Below are positions 24,954-34,962 of a stretch of 64,000 nt of DNA, piece by piece. The translations under genes and the position numbers were made by a program. The notes under the pieces were generated by a model. It was not told the DNA's origin. It saw nothing but the letters and a program-made list of their open reading frames with translations, and made no database searches. The stretch spans positions 186,001 through 250,000 of the forward strand of contig NZ_QMEY01000009.1 of the NCBI RefSeq assembly GCF_003315795.1, written 5' to 3'. This DNA is from Spongiactinospora rosea. GTDB lineage: Bacteria; Actinomycetota; Actinomycetes; Streptosporangiales; Streptosporangiaceae. Numbering within the stretch: position 1 is the stretch's first letter; every line of letters starts with the position of its first letter.

Positions 24954-25207
24954 ATGGACCTCCCTCGCTGCACATCCGGGCAGCCGAGGGCCGGTACTCG
25001 CAAGAGTGCGCCACCCGCTGCCGGACGGACAAGACCGGTTCCGGCGTTTCCCGTTTCCACTTCGGAGGCAATACGATGCCGCCACCTCTGTCGAGAGCCG
25101 TTCACGCAGGTCCTGCCGTAGAAAACGGCAAATGCATCCTTACCCTTGGGTGATGCCGAGCGTGTCGGCATCGGCATTCGACTCCATTTGGGATGGTTTG
25201 GTAATGA

Positions 25208-25340
25208 TCAGAGGGCGGTGAGGCGGGCGGTGGCGAGCAGGATGGCGAAGGCGCCGATCACGGCGGCGGTGTAGCCATGAACCGAGGCCGCCGCCCTCGT
25301 CTGGTTCTCGGCCAGGGGGTCGGCGATGCCGGCTGCCGGG
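25208..25340 (-). pseudogene. C-terminal remnant of an MFS-type transporter
   Basis: Read on the minus strand, the bases before the stop at 25208 encode SVHGYTAAVIGAFAILLATA, resembling the last transmembrane helix of drug-efflux MFS proteins. The frame is short and has no start or upstream domains. The rest of the 24954-25519 interval shows no gene. It fits a decayed region between the TIR operon and the RHS locus. Confidence 0.4.
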
Positions 25341-25519
25341 CGGTCAGTGCTGCGTCCCGGCCGGACTCCACACCGCGCCCGTGATGGGTCACGGTGTGCC
25401 GCTCACCGCCCGGAGTTGGCTTCCAGCTATTCGGATGATCCCTCGGCCTCGAAAGGCACGTGCGCCAGACACGCTGTCATTGGAATCCACGTGGCCCGTG
25501 GTGAGCGAGTGCGCCGTGG

Positions 25520-25969
25520 CTACCCGAAGGCCTGGTAGATGGCCCGTGTATAGCGCGCACTGCGGTCGGAGCCGATGATGCTGGAGGCCATCTTGTTCAT
25601 CACGTAGGAGATCGTCATCCGTCTCCCGACGTCCATGATGATCACCGATCCGCCCCAGCCGCCCCAGAAGTAGATCCGTTCGTCGGGGATCCAGGGCACG
25701 GCCGCACGCTTCGACAGCGCGTAGCCGATGCCCCGGCGCAAGGGCATGCCGAGGACGAGGTCCATCCCATCGCTCTGTTCGTCGAAGATGAGGTCGATGG
25801 TCGTGCGTTCGAGCAGGCGTATGCCGCCTGCCTCGCCGCCTCTGGAGATGTCCGAGAGCACCTGGGCGGGCGAGCGGGCGTTGCCGTGCGGGTCACCGCC
25901 CCGATGTCCGCGCGGCGCCACGACGAGGGGTTGGCTGAGGATGGCATTAAGTGCTGACCTGCACAGCAT
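25520..25969 (-). pseudogene. C-terminal fragment of a beta-lactamase-fold serine hydrolase
   Basis: 149 codons. HGNARSPAQVLSDISRGGE, GVRLL-type RLLERTTIDLIFDEQ, LGMPLRRGIGYALS, FWGGWGGSVIIMDVG and YVMNKM are the C-terminal blocks of class C beta-lactamase/EstB-like esterases. The SxxK and YxN catalytic motifs of the N-terminal 200 or more residues are missing, and the first 20 residues look unrelated, so this is a truncated gene. It ends the decayed strip before the RHS1 immunity gene. Confidence 0.65.
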
Positions 25970-25999
25970 AGGCGAAACCGTTTCTGCGCCGGTCTTGTG

Positions 26000-26536
26000 C
26001 TAACTCCGCTGCAGTAGCTTAATAGCTTCACTCTGATCGATCATCAAATAAGCCGTATCCGACCCTTCCACGTCGGCCATGGAGAAATAGGGGAGCATGC
26101 TCCTGTCGATCATCAATCGCAACTTGGCGCCATCTTCACAATTATCGATCGTCAGCGCGCCGATCATGGTCTCCTCCTTGAGGTGATCGGCGGCACTTCT
26201 CAGCATATGGCAAGTAGTGGCGACTGCGAGTGGTGCGATCTTCTCTTGCCATGCCCGGTCGGACAGTCCCATCAAGCCGGGCATGATCGGGCCGCACTGA
26301 TCAGGATCATCGACATAAATACTGTTCATGAACAGTTCGTAGTCGGTCGCATCGTGCCCTTCTTGGGGGGCGGGTGCATGCACTCTCGCGAAGTGTGTGA
26401 GGACAAGCGAGTCGAGATGGCTACGCTCCCACCCCAAGTCAATTATATGTGCGATTCGGCCTGGCAGAACAGCATTTCGAGGCGGTTCCCGCTCAACTGC
26501 GCTCCACAGCTCCCTCATCCGCCTGTTCGCTAGCAT
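26000..26536 (-). CDS. Probable immunity protein for RHS toxin 1
   Basis: 178 residues from ATG 26536, six bases after the stop of the RHS1 toxin gene on the same strand. This is the standard place for the cognate immunity gene of a polymorphic toxin. Codon use is clearly less GC-rich than in the neighbours, typical of exchanged toxin-immunity tips. It is acidic in places (DYELFMNSIYVDDPDQ) with no signal peptide or TM segment, so it should act in the cytoplasm. I do not recognise the family. Confidence 0.7.
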   Translation of the reverse strand: MLANRRMRELWSAVEREPPRNAVLPGRIAHIIDLGWERSHLDSLVLTHFARVHAPAPQEGHDATDYELFMNSIYVDDPDQCGPIMPGLMGLSDRAWQEKIAPLAVATTCHMLRSAADHLKEETMIGALTIDNCEDGAKLRLMIDRSMLPYFSMADVEGSDTAYLMIDQSEAIKLLQRS

Positions 26537-26542
26537 TCACTA

Positions 26543-29500
26543 TCACATCCCCAAAAAGTCGAGCGCCTTCCGTAGCGCCTTCTTGAATTCTTGGCTGTTC
26601 TTCAGCTTTCTGGCCAGCGCCTTTGAGATGCCCTTGAACTGGCCGGTCGCGAAGTCATATTGATATTTTCCACCTCCCCTGAACTGGAGGTGAATTTGCC
26701 CGTCACGATCCGCTGGATTCTCTACATCCAGGCTCATGCCGTCCTCGACGTGATTAAGGGTCCATCGCTTGCTCTTGTTGAGAACTCCGTTGGCGCCGAT
26801 CTTCTTGTCGGGAACCGCGTCCGGCGGGCAATTGTGGACGAGGACGTCCGCCCGACCCGCAGAAACGTAGTAGGTGTGCGCGTCGGCGACCGTCAGATTG
26901 TATACCTGAAGGGGGGCGCTCCAGGCTTTCAACGCGCTCACCTGAAGCGGGCGTCCGATTGCGGCCTGCAGTAAAGCCCCGGGCTTGAGGCTGCCGGCGT
27001 CGGCCCAGATGTGCATGTCAGGCAGCCAGAAGGGATGATCTTCGGTTGTGATGATGACGCCTACTGCTTCTCCGGTGTCACCATCGGTGTCTACGGTGAT
27101 CTGAACGAGGTGCTTGGTCCCGGCTCCAGTGATGACGGCGGTAACCGGCTTGGCATGTGTCTTCCCGGTTTCCGGGTCGGTTGCGAGAACCTTGTCGCCG
27201 ATCTTGACTTGCTCGATGGGTTTGTGTGTGCCATCGGCCATCAGCACCTTGGTGCCGGCCGCGAAGCTGTTCTTACAGGATTTCTTCGCAGCCGTTAGGG
27301 CATTCTGCGCGGCTTTGAGCTCATCGCCTGCTTTAGCCCAAGATTTGTATCCTTGGTAAGCCTTGTCGATAAGGTGTCCGACCTTGGCCACCACGTTGGC
27401 GAGCTTTTTCCATTTCCAGGGCAGGCCGTACTTGGCCACTAGCTTGCCGGCGATGCCACCCGCCAGGCTCCCCAGAATGTTCCGCGCCGTTTCGCCGCAA
27501 GCCGCGAGATCCTTCTTGGCAAAACACTTGATGCCATCGGTGATGCCCAGTTCATCGGCGGCGAGTTTGCCCAGCTCGAACAGGGCGTCCATGAACGAAT
27601 CCCAGTAGATGTCTCGCCGCTTTTTCACCTGACTCAGGTTCTTTTCGGCGCACTTGACCCTGCCGTGTTTCTTGGCGCACTGGTCTTGCAAACAGGTCTT
27701 GTAATCGGAGTCCCGGCTGTTGCAGGGGGACAGCCCGCCTGGATCGGACAGGCCGATGGGGTTGTTGCCCGCATAGCTGTAGGGGTTAGCCCAGGACGGG
27801 GTGCTGATCTCCAGAAGTGGATCGGTGGAGACGAACTTGCCGATGGACGGGTCGTAGTAGCGTGCCGACAGATAGTCCAGGCCGGTGGACTCGTCCTCGA
27901 TCTTCCCGAGGAAGCCTCGGTCGGTGAACGGGAGGTCATCGATGCCACGGCGTTGGCCGTAGGGCAGGTAGCGTTCCCGGCTCACCGTCCCGGTGGTCTC
28001 GTCGATGCCGATTTGCTGGCTGCCGTGCAGGCCGGCGGCCAGCCAGGTGACGCCTCCGCCGGTCGAGCGCATGGCGACCGTGGCGTCGTCGGAGGTGGTG
28101 TAGTAGCGCTTGCCAGTGACCTGTCCGCCGGACAGTTCAAGTTCCATCGACCCCAGGTACAGCGTGGTCTTTCCGTCCGGGGTTCGGCGGATCAGTCGTT
28201 CGCCGTCGGCGTCGTAGACCATCGAGGTGTCCTGGCCGTCGATGGTGGCCTTGGCCAGCTCGCCGAGCTCGTTCCACTGGAAGGTGCCGGTCTTGCCGTC
28301 CTGGGTGCGCGAGGTCAGTTGGCCCGCGTCGTCATAGGTGTAGGTGTCGGTGCCGCCAGGCCGTTCGATGGAGGTGACCGCGTTGGGGCGGGTGGCATCG
28401 GGGCCGGGCGTCGGGTAGCGGTAGGTGGCGGCCTGACCTGCGTCGGTCTTGCTCGCCAGATTGCCGACCGGGTCATAGGTGAAGCGTTGGTCATATGGGT
28501 CGACGCCCTGCTGATCAGCGCCGCCGGCGCATGAGGACGCGGTAGTGGTCCATGCTGCCGAGAGTTGATGACGGCCATCGTAGGTGAAGCACTCCGCCTG
28601 GCCCTCGGTCACACCGGGAACGGCGGAGGCCGCGTCCAGGATTCGGGTGATCTCGCCGGAGATGTCGTAGGTCAGCCGGTCGTCTTGTGCGGTGCGAGGT
28701 GTGGTGGTGTCCGCTCTGGCGGTGGTCGTCACCCGGCTCAGCCAGCCGGTTTCTTCGTTCCACTGCAGGCCGCGTTTGACCTGCCCGCGCTCACCGTACA
28801 AGCGCTCGCTCATCCGGGCGGTCGCCGTGTAGGTGGTGTCCTTGACGTAGGTGTATCCGCCGCCGAGATCGGAGGTGAGGCCCTTGGCCAGTCCGAGTGC
28901 GGTGAACGTGGAGGTGACGGTCTCGGCGGGCAGTCCACCCGCGGCGGGCATACCGACCCGCTCGACGTCGCCGGCGGTGTTGTAAGCGGCGGTGAACGTG
29001 TACTCCCCGGCCAGCGCCCCTTCTCCGGCCGGAATGACCAGCGTTGATCCGGTGGGGCGGCCCATCGGGTCATACCCGGTGACCTTGTCAATGTAGGCGC
29101 GTCCATCGGCGAAGCGGGTGGCGGAGGTCAGTTCGCCCTTGGCCAGCGTGTCGTAGGTCCACTCGGTGAGCTTGGTGCCGGTGTCCGGTTCGCCGGCCCA
29201 CTGGCTGCGGGGGCGGCCGATGTCATCGTAGCGGTAGGAGACCTTGGTTCCGTTGCCGTCCACGGACCAAGCCATACGTCCGCCCTCGTCGTAGTGCTGC
29301 TCGGAGTCTCCGGCATCGGGGTCGTGGCTGTGGGTGCGCCGTCCGAGCAGGTCGTAGCGGAAGGTGCGGACGTTTCCATTGGCGTCCGTCATCGAGGTCA
29401 GCTTGCCATTACGGTCATAGCCGTAGGTGGTGTCGTGGTGGGTGGCCGCGTTCGCCCATTCTTCGATCTTTATGACCTGGTCGATGGCGTCAGTGTGGTA

Positions 29501-32500
29501 GACGCTCTTGCCGCCGGCGGGTGGCTGTACCTCGTGCCGGTCGCCGAAGTAACGGGTCGCGGTACGACGCAATTCGCGCGAGCCGGTGTAGGCGATGCTC
29601 GCCGTGGGCCGTCCCACGCCGTCGTACACGGTGCGAGACCATCGTGGTAGGTCGGCCAGAGCGGGGTTGAGCAGGCCCGCCCCAGGCGCCTGGGTGTTGT
29701 GCGCGGCTTCGGAGACCGCGTCTTCCTGACCTCGCCCGTTGTAGGTGGTGACGCTCACCATGCGCCCACCGGCAGGGGAAGCGGACTGCTGTTCGCGGGG
29801 CCGCCCCTGACCATCCAGGTAGTTGTACTGGGTTAACCAGACGGCACCGGTGCCGCTCCCCGACTGCACGGTGCTCGTCGCCGTGCGTACTGATGTGGTC
29901 GGCTGCCCCAGCGAGCCGTCAAAGGGGATCGAATAGCTGACCTTCGCGGCCGGCGTGCCTCCGCTGCGCGGCTGTACCGGTGTCCACAACTGCGTGGTCC
30001 GGCCGGCGGCGTCGTAATCGACCTGGATGTCTTTGTTGTTGGCGTCGCGAATACCGCTCGCCTGACCGTGCGCCGCCGACGGCCACGATGTGCTGGTGTG
30101 GCCGAGGGGATTGGTGACGGTGATGCCACCCGTCGGCCAGCCGGTGGCGGGGTTGTAGGCGGTCGTGGTCACCTTGCCCAGCGGATCGGTCGCTGACGTG
30201 GGACGGCCGTATCCGTCGAACGCGGCTTTGGTCGTGCTGTAGACCGAGGCGCTGCCGTAGGCACGGCTCTGGGTGGGGTTGCCCCGGGTCGGGGTGTTGG
30301 ACGCGGGATCGGTGGCACCGTCGTACAAGATGAGGGTCTTGCCCAGGAGTTCACCCGAAGCGCAGTCGTCGCCGGCACGGCGCTCTTCGCCTGCCGGAAC
30401 ATTGATGACCCATTTGGCGGTGTTACGGGCGTAGGTGGTCGTCTGGCAGGTGTTGTCGGCAGCCGTGGAGGTGTCGCCGTAGTCGTTGACCTTGGTCGGC
30501 AGGCCGTAGGAGTCGTAGCTGGTGCGCTGGTCGGTGTAGCGCCAGCCGGTCGAGACCTCCTCACGGGTGACCTCGCGGCTGGTGCTGATCCGCAGCGGGT
30601 CGTGGATGCCCGGGCCGGTGCCAGTGGAGGTGCGGACGTACTCGTACCGGGTGGAGCTGACCTCTTCGAAACCGCTGGGGCCGGGGCCGTTGCCGGGTGG
30701 GATGGTCGGGGTGACGGTCGGCGTGGGGGTGATGGTCGGGGTGGGGGTGCTGCCGCCGGAGCAGAGGCCGAGGTCTTTCCAGGTGCCGTCGCGGCCGGGC
30801 TCGATGATGGTGGAGGTGGTCGCCTCCCAATGGTGGTCCTTCCACGTGACTCGCGCGCCCTTGGCGTAGAACGCGAAGTCGACCCAGGCCGGATAGGTGC
30901 AGGCCAGGGCACCTCTGCTGGCTTCGGTCAGGGCGCCCAGCAGGTGGCGGGCGGGGGCGGCCACGGCGGCGGCGACCTTGGCGATCGGCCCGCCGGCCGC
31001 CGGTGCCGCGATGGGAGCGGGCTGGGCGGCGGCCGGGGCGTTGGTGGTCATGGTGGTCGCGCGGAGGGTCTGTTCCTGAAGGGTCCGGCCGGCCAGGACG
31101 CGCAGGTCGTTGAAGGCGTTGCCGTCGAAGTCGGTCACCGTGGCGTGCTTGAGGGTGCCGTCGGCGCGCGGGTCGTCGTACATGCCGCGGAAGTACGTCG
31201 AGCTGGTGACGCTGTAGTCGTCGGGGTCATCACCGCTGCCGGTGATGGTGCGTACCGTGCCGTACCCGCGGAAATCGTCCCAGTCCTCGTTCAGCCGCTT
31301 GCAGATCTGGTCGGGGGGCAGGTCGCAGAACGTCCCGTGAGTGGTTTCTGTTTCGAGGTAGTTGAACGGCTTCGCCCAGGCAGGGGTGCCCACGTACTGG
31401 TAGCGGGTGACGACGTCCGGTGAGCCGCCGACCAGGTCTTTGTCGATGACCTGGGTGGTCAGCCATTTCAGGTACACCGCGCGGGAGGTGCGGGCGATGC
31501 CGCCCTCGTCGTAGTAGGTCCCCAGCGTGGACATGTAGCAGTCGCGAGCATTGGTGTCCCAGCCTGAGCTGGGGTAGCCGGAGGGGACAGGACAGGGATT
31601 GGCCTGGCCGTAGGAGACATCGGTGCGCCCGCCCAGCCCGTTGTACACGGCGGAGATGCGGGGGAACCGCAGCCGGGTCTTGTTCTCGCCGTTGTAGTCG
31701 GCCCGGTTGTCCAGCAAGGTGGCCTCGAAGTCCACCGGCGGCAGCGGAATGTCCGGGCCGCTGCCGGCCAGACCGACCGGGCGGATCGTGTCCAGCCACA
31801 ACACCGGCATTCCAGGCGGAAGCGGGTCCAGGATCTGGGTGTAGACCCACTTGTAACCCAGTTCCAGCCGCGTCACCTCGTCCCACCCGCCGGAGCCGTT
31901 GGCGGTGGAGGTGACGATGGTGTTCAGTCGCTTGGAGGTGAAGAACGCCGGCCCCTGGTCATCGCAGGTGACGAACTCGCCTGGAGCCGGGGGTGCGCAG
32001 TCCAGGTCGGTGGGGGTGTCATCGTCCCACGGCATGCCTGAGGAGGGCGGGGTGCCTCGGTCCACCGTGTTGAAGGTGACCTTCGCGATCGGGGTGGTCC
32101 CGGTGATCTGCTTGTTGTGGCCGTATTCCACCTGCTGCAGGTAACCGCCCCGGTCATAGGCCAGCCGCCGGGATGCCGGATCGCCCGGGCCGAGATTGCA
32201 CAGGGCGACGTGGACCATGCAGTACCAGTTCTCCTCGCGGTGGTAGCGGTAGTCCACGAGGTTGCCGTTGGTGTCCAGCTCCTGGTCCAGGTTCCACCGC
32301 CAGGGGGCGTAGCAGCGCTCGGAGGGGTACTTGTCCCGGCACGGCTCCCCGGCGTCGTCGCCGAAGTACGGCGTCTGCCACATCGCATCGCGGCGGTAAC
32401 CGAACCGGTAGGCGTTCCCCTCCATCGTGGTGACCAGCCAGAACGGCTGCTGGGTCACGCTGGAGGTCAGCCGTTCGATCTTCCAGCCGAAGTCCTCGGC

Positions 32501-33628
32501 GGTCTTGTAGCCGCCGGTGCTCTTGTCCTTGACGATCGTGGTGGACTTGCCCTCCAAGGAGAGCACCAGGTGGGAAGTGGTGTAGTCGGTGGTCGCCGGG
32601 TCGTCGTCGTTCTCATCCGGGGACTCCCAGCACAAGTCCTTCCAGTCCCGCTGATCGCCCTTGCGGCTCTCGAAGGCATCGTCGGCACACGGCCGGAAGC
32701 GCTGCTCGATGTAGCCGGCCCCCACGTCCCAGCCCATCCCGGCCACCGACGCCTGGTTGTTGGTGTAGTTGGTCAGGCCGTCGATCGCCGTGGATGAGTA
32801 CGACAACGCCAGCTCCGGGCCGGCGCCGTTCACCGACGGCGGCACCGTGATCGGGTAGGAGTAGGAGAACCCGCCGCCGGAATCGCCCGCCTGCCAGGTG
32901 CCTGCCGGCTTGAGGTCGGTCGCGGCGAAGTTGCCGGTACCCGATCCGGGGTCCTCGGCCGCCGCCGCGGTGTCCAGTACGTACACCGACTCGTTCGTTT
33001 CGACGGTCGCCTCGATACGGCCGTGGGCGACGTCGTTGCGTATCCCGGTCACGGTCGTGGCCCGGCCTGCTTGCCCGGTGTAGTCGGCCTTCTTGCAGCT
33101 CGCGTCGAGCGCACAGGCGGGCAGCGCCTTCATGGTCAATCGGTAGGCCGCACCGGCTGGTAGCGCGTCACGAAATCCGGAGTAATCCAGACCCAAGCGC
33201 ACCTTGCCCGGCCCGGTCTGAGCGTCACTGCGGGCAAGCCGTACCGCAACCCCGATGCCGCCGAGCCGCTTGGCGATATCCGCGCCGAGGGTTTGCACCC
33301 GGACCTTGGCCGGGGCGCTCTGCCCGCCCTGCCCGTTCCGGGTGACGGTGACCGGCGTACCCGGCACCGGCGTCCGTCGCTCGGTAACGGGCACCTCCCC
33401 GGCCCCCGGCTTCGGCCACACCGGGGCCGCTTTGGCCTGGTTCGGCGGCGGGACGTCTTCTGCGCCGATGGTGTCGGCGACCTTCTCGATCTCACGGCCA
33501 TCCACCGACTTCTCCGAGCCGGCGCCGCCGGATAAGTCCGGGATGGTGTTCACCACGATCATCCCAGCGAGTGCGACGGTGGTCACAAGAACACCGATGA
33601 GCCAGACACGCACGCGTGAATACAGCAC
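26543..33628 (-). CDS. RHS/YD-repeat polymorphic toxin 1 with HINT domain
   Basis: 2361 residues from GTG 33628 (TGGAGG seven bases before); the frame is open to 33730. Order: N-terminal membrane anchor (VWLIGVLVTTVALAGMIVV), SpvB/TcB-like region starting GGGFSYSYPITVPPSVNG, a CBM5/12-like insertion about residues 907-956 followed by a Thr/Pro linker, many YD repeats, and the RHS core end LDYLSARYYDPSIGKFVSTD. Next come an intein-like HINT protease (26831-27277; Cys of CKNSFAAGTKV to VHNC) and a toxin tip of about 95 residues ending KNSQEFKKALRKALDFLGM. The HINT domain probably releases the tip. Toxin activity not identified. Confidence 0.9.
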   Translation of the reverse strand: MLYSRVRVWLIGVLVTTVALAGMIVVNTIPDLSGGAGSEKSVDGREIEKVADTIGAEDVPPPNQAKAAPVWPKPGAGEVPVTERRTPVPGTPVTVTRNGQGGQSAPAKVRVQTLGADIAKRLGGIGVAVRLARSDAQTGPGKVRLGLDYSGFRDALPAGAAYRLTMKALPACALDASCKKADYTGQAGRATTVTGIRNDVAHGRIEATVETNESVYVLDTAAAAEDPGSGTGNFAATDLKPAGTWQAGDSGGGFSYSYPITVPPSVNGAGPELALSYSSTAIDGLTNYTNNQASVAGMGWDVGAGYIEQRFRPCADDAFESRKGDQRDWKDLCWESPDENDDDPATTDYTTSHLVLSLEGKSTTIVKDKSTGGYKTAEDFGWKIERLTSSVTQQPFWLVTTMEGNAYRFGYRRDAMWQTPYFGDDAGEPCRDKYPSERCYAPWRWNLDQELDTNGNLVDYRYHREENWYCMVHVALCNLGPGDPASRRLAYDRGGYLQQVEYGHNKQITGTTPIAKVTFNTVDRGTPPSSGMPWDDDTPTDLDCAPPAPGEFVTCDDQGPAFFTSKRLNTIVTSTANGSGGWDEVTRLELGYKWVYTQILDPLPPGMPVLWLDTIRPVGLAGSGPDIPLPPVDFEATLLDNRADYNGENKTRLRFPRISAVYNGLGGRTDVSYGQANPCPVPSGYPSSGWDTNARDCYMSTLGTYYDEGGIARTSRAVYLKWLTTQVIDKDLVGGSPDVVTRYQYVGTPAWAKPFNYLETETTHGTFCDLPPDQICKRLNEDWDDFRGYGTVRTITGSGDDPDDYSVTSSTYFRGMYDDPRADGTLKHATVTDFDGNAFNDLRVLAGRTLQEQTLRATTMTTNAPAAAQPAPIAAPAAGGPIAKVAAAVAAPARHLLGALTEASRGALACTYPAWVDFAFYAKGARVTWKDHHWEATTSTIIEPGRDGTWKDLGLCSGGSTPTPTITPTPTVTPTIPPGNGPGPSGFEEVSSTRYEYVRTSTGTGPGIHDPLRISTSREVTREEVSTGWRYTDQRTSYDSYGLPTKVNDYGDTSTAADNTCQTTTYARNTAKWVINVPAGEERRAGDDCASGELLGKTLILYDGATDPASNTPTRGNPTQSRAYGSASVYSTTKAAFDGYGRPTSATDPLGKVTTTAYNPATGWPTGGITVTNPLGHTSTSWPSAAHGQASGIRDANNKDIQVDYDAAGRTTQLWTPVQPRSGGTPAAKVSYSIPFDGSLGQPTTSVRTATSTVQSGSGTGAVWLTQYNYLDGQGRPREQQSASPAGGRMVSVTTYNGRGQEDAVSEAAHNTQAPGAGLLNPALADLPRWSRTVYDGVGRPTASIAYTGSRELRRTATRYFGDRHEVQPPAGGKSVYHTDAIDQVIKIEEWANAATHHDTTYGYDRNGKLTSMTDANGNVRTFRYDLLGRRTHSHDPDAGDSEQHYDEGGRMAWSVDGNGTKVSYRYDDIGRPRSQWAGEPDTGTKLTEWTYDTLAKGELTSATRFADGRAYIDKVTGYDPMGRPTGSTLVIPAGEGALAGEYTFTAAYNTAGDVERVGMPAAGGLPAETVTSTFTALGLAKGLTSDLGGGYTYVKDTTYTATARMSERLYGERGQVKRGLQWNEETGWLSRVTTTARADTTTPRTAQDDRLTYDISGEITRILDAASAVPGVTEGQAECFTYDGRHQLSAAWTTTASSCAGGADQQGVDPYDQRFTYDPVGNLASKTDAGQAATYRYPTPGPDATRPNAVTSIERPGGTDTYTYDDAGQLTSRTQDGKTGTFQWNELGELAKATIDGQDTSMVYDADGERLIRRTPDGKTTLYLGSMELELSGGQVTGKRYYTTSDDATVAMRSTGGGVTWLAAGLHGSQQIGIDETTGTVSRERYLPYGQRRGIDDLPFTDRGFLGKIEDESTGLDYLSARYYDPSIGKFVSTDPLLEISTPSWANPYSYAGNNPIGLSDPGGLSPCNSRDSDYKTCLQDQCAKKHGRVKCAEKNLSQVKKRRDIYWDSFMDALFELGKLAADELGITDGIKCFAKKDLAACGETARNILGSLAGGIAGKLVAKYGLPWKWKKLANVVAKVGHLIDKAYQGYKSWAKAGDELKAAQNALTAAKKSCKNSFAAGTKVLMADGTHKPIEQVKIGDKVLATDPETGKTHAKPVTAVITGAGTKHLVQITVDTDGDTGEAVGVIITTEDHPFWLPDMHIWADAGSLKPGALLQAAIGRPLQVSALKAWSAPLQVYNLTVADAHTYYVSAGRADVLVHNCPPDAVPDKKIGANGVLNKSKRWTLNHVEDGMSLDVENPADRDGQIHLQFRGGGKYQYDFATGQFKGISKALARKLKNSQEFKKALRKALDFLGM

Positions 33629-33910
33629 GCCGCAGCCTCCAGATGCCGATGAAACCTGCGACGCGCCGCCTGGCTGTCGCCCGCCAAGATGGTGGAAATA
33701 TGAACGATCAACCGGAATATCGATCAGCAACAGCGTTCGGTCAATACGGTCAAGGTGACTTATCGATCACCGACCGCAGGCAATCGGGCGAAATCGAGGC
33801 GCTCGTCGCGGCGGTCATGGCAGGTCAGCCGACAGGTAACTGTCGAACCAGTCAGGTGGCTGAGTACGTGATCACGTTTAGGTCACGGACACTGGATGTG
33901 GCGCTGCGGC

Positions 33911-33926
33911 TGTGGTCAACCTCACA
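33911..33926. promoter_or_regulatory. Crp/Fnr-family-like operator upstream of RHS1
   Basis: TGTGG-TCAACC-TCACA differs from the consensus TGTGA-N6-TCACA at one base. It lies 283 bases upstream of the RHS1 start. A perfect match to the same consensus lies 206 bases upstream of RHS2, which supports both as real sites for a Crp/GlxR-type regulator. Confidence 0.45.
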
Positions 33927-33964
33927 GGGGGTGGTCCCAAACCCGAGCCGGGAGGCCCGCTCGC

Positions 33965-33996
33965 CTCCGCTCCCGCTCCATGGAGCGGGGGCGGAG
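33965..33996. repeat. 32-base inverted repeat
   Basis: Two 16-base arms meet without a loop at 33980/33981, with CCCGCTCCATGGAGCGGG as the inner perfect palindrome and only one mismatch (A/G) overall. It is too symmetrical for chance. It could be a dimer-binding operator or a rho-independent terminator for transcripts entering this region. Confidence 0.5.
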
Positions 33997-34431
33997 TGCC
34001 GTCTCGGTTGTGAACGTTCGCGTCATCCACAGAGCGGGGGGTCGTGAAGTTGATCGGGCAATGGCGGCATCCAAGTCCGACCGTCTGGCTACCGCACGTT
34101 CAGCGGGCGGCCACTCACGCGAACCCTCGAATCCGCCTCCGTTGGCGCGCAGTCCTCGGCTTCACGACAAGGGCACCTCGTCGCGCATGGCATATGGTTC
34201 AGCGGTCTACGTAAACTTTAATTACGTCACGTGTCCGTAGATGCAAGCCCGACGAATCACGTCAGGATGCCTGAACTGTAATCAAGAGGGCGGATGGTGG
34301 CTAGAAATGTCATTTCGGTATGGCAAAAGCCACTTATCTACACGAGCCCTAGACTCCTTTTGGCTCTGGAGGCTTTCCGTATTACGCTGACCACTCCAAG
34401 TAGTCGCTCTGTTTCAAGGCGAGGACATGTC

Positions 34432-34962
34432 ATGTGGCGGAGCCATGCCTTCTACTGGCCGGTTGCAGCTTTGCTGATCGCGGGACTGACTGCGTGCCAG
34501 TCGTCCGGTTCGCGCTCCGAAGCTCCAGACACCTCTCACTCGCCCGCGCCGACCGACACTCTGGCTGCGGCGAAGCAAGCTGTTCTGACTGCATACCGCG
34601 GCATGTGGCAGGACTTTCAGGATGCGGGCCATACCGCCGACTGGGAGGCTTCTGTTCTTGGCGACCATGCCACCGGTGACGCTGAAGTGGTCCTCCGGCA
34701 TGGGCTTTACGTAGCACGCCAAAAGGGGCAGATACTCAAAGGTAGGCCACTACTGCATCCACATGTGACCGAATTCGCCGCGAGTACGGCAACAATCGCT
34801 GACTGTGTCGATGACTCTCACTTCGGCCTCCACACTAAACGCGGCAAACGAGCCAAAGAGGCTGGAGTAGGGGGCCGTCACAAGGCCACGGCGCAACTCG
34901 TTCGTCGTGAGGGCTCGTGGTACGTGAGTTCCTACCTCCTGGATGAGGTGGGCACGTGCTGA
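34432..34962 (+). CDS. Lipoprotein, possibly NTF2-like
   Basis: 176 residues from ATG 34432 with GGCGAGGA upstream; the in-frame ATG at 34294 adds an unlikely leader. The signal peptide ends in a lipobox (LLIAGLTACQS), so it is an outer-face lipoprotein. TLAAAKQAVLTAYRGMWQDF and the terminal REGSWYVSSYLLDEVGTC resemble small actinobacterial lipoproteins of the NTF2-like type. It overlaps the next gene by 7 bases and starts the Tad pilus region. Confidence 0.75.
   Translation: MWRSHAFYWPVAALLIAGLTACQSSGSRSEAPDTSHSPAPTDTLAAAKQAVLTAYRGMWQDFQDAGHTADWEASVLGDHATGDAEVVLRHGLYVARQKGQILKGRPLLHPHVTEFAASTATIADCVDDSHFGLHTKRGKRAKEAGVGGRHKATAQLVRREGSWYVSSYLLDEVGTC

Larger units (their letters stand above)
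33629..34431. other. 803-base divergent intergenic region
   Basis: Separates RHS1 (minus) from the lipoprotein gene (plus). It holds a Crp-like site (33911-33926), a 12-base perfect palindrome ACGTGATCACGT (33866-33877), a 32-base inverted repeat (33965-33996) and an AT-rich stretch at about 34190-34420 that probably includes the plus-strand promoter. A frame starting at ATG 33700 is not supported by family resemblance or codon use in its second half. Confidence 0.5.

Noticed and set aside
20870..25121. Long plus-strand frames (379 and 407 codons) opposite the NTPase and XRE genes
   Set aside because: They are antisense shadows in GC-rich DNA; the minus-strand genes have domain motifs and ribosome sites.
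33616..34047. Plus-strand frame with ATG at 33700
   Set aside because: No family resemblance, and the second half overlaps the palindromes and Crp-like site.
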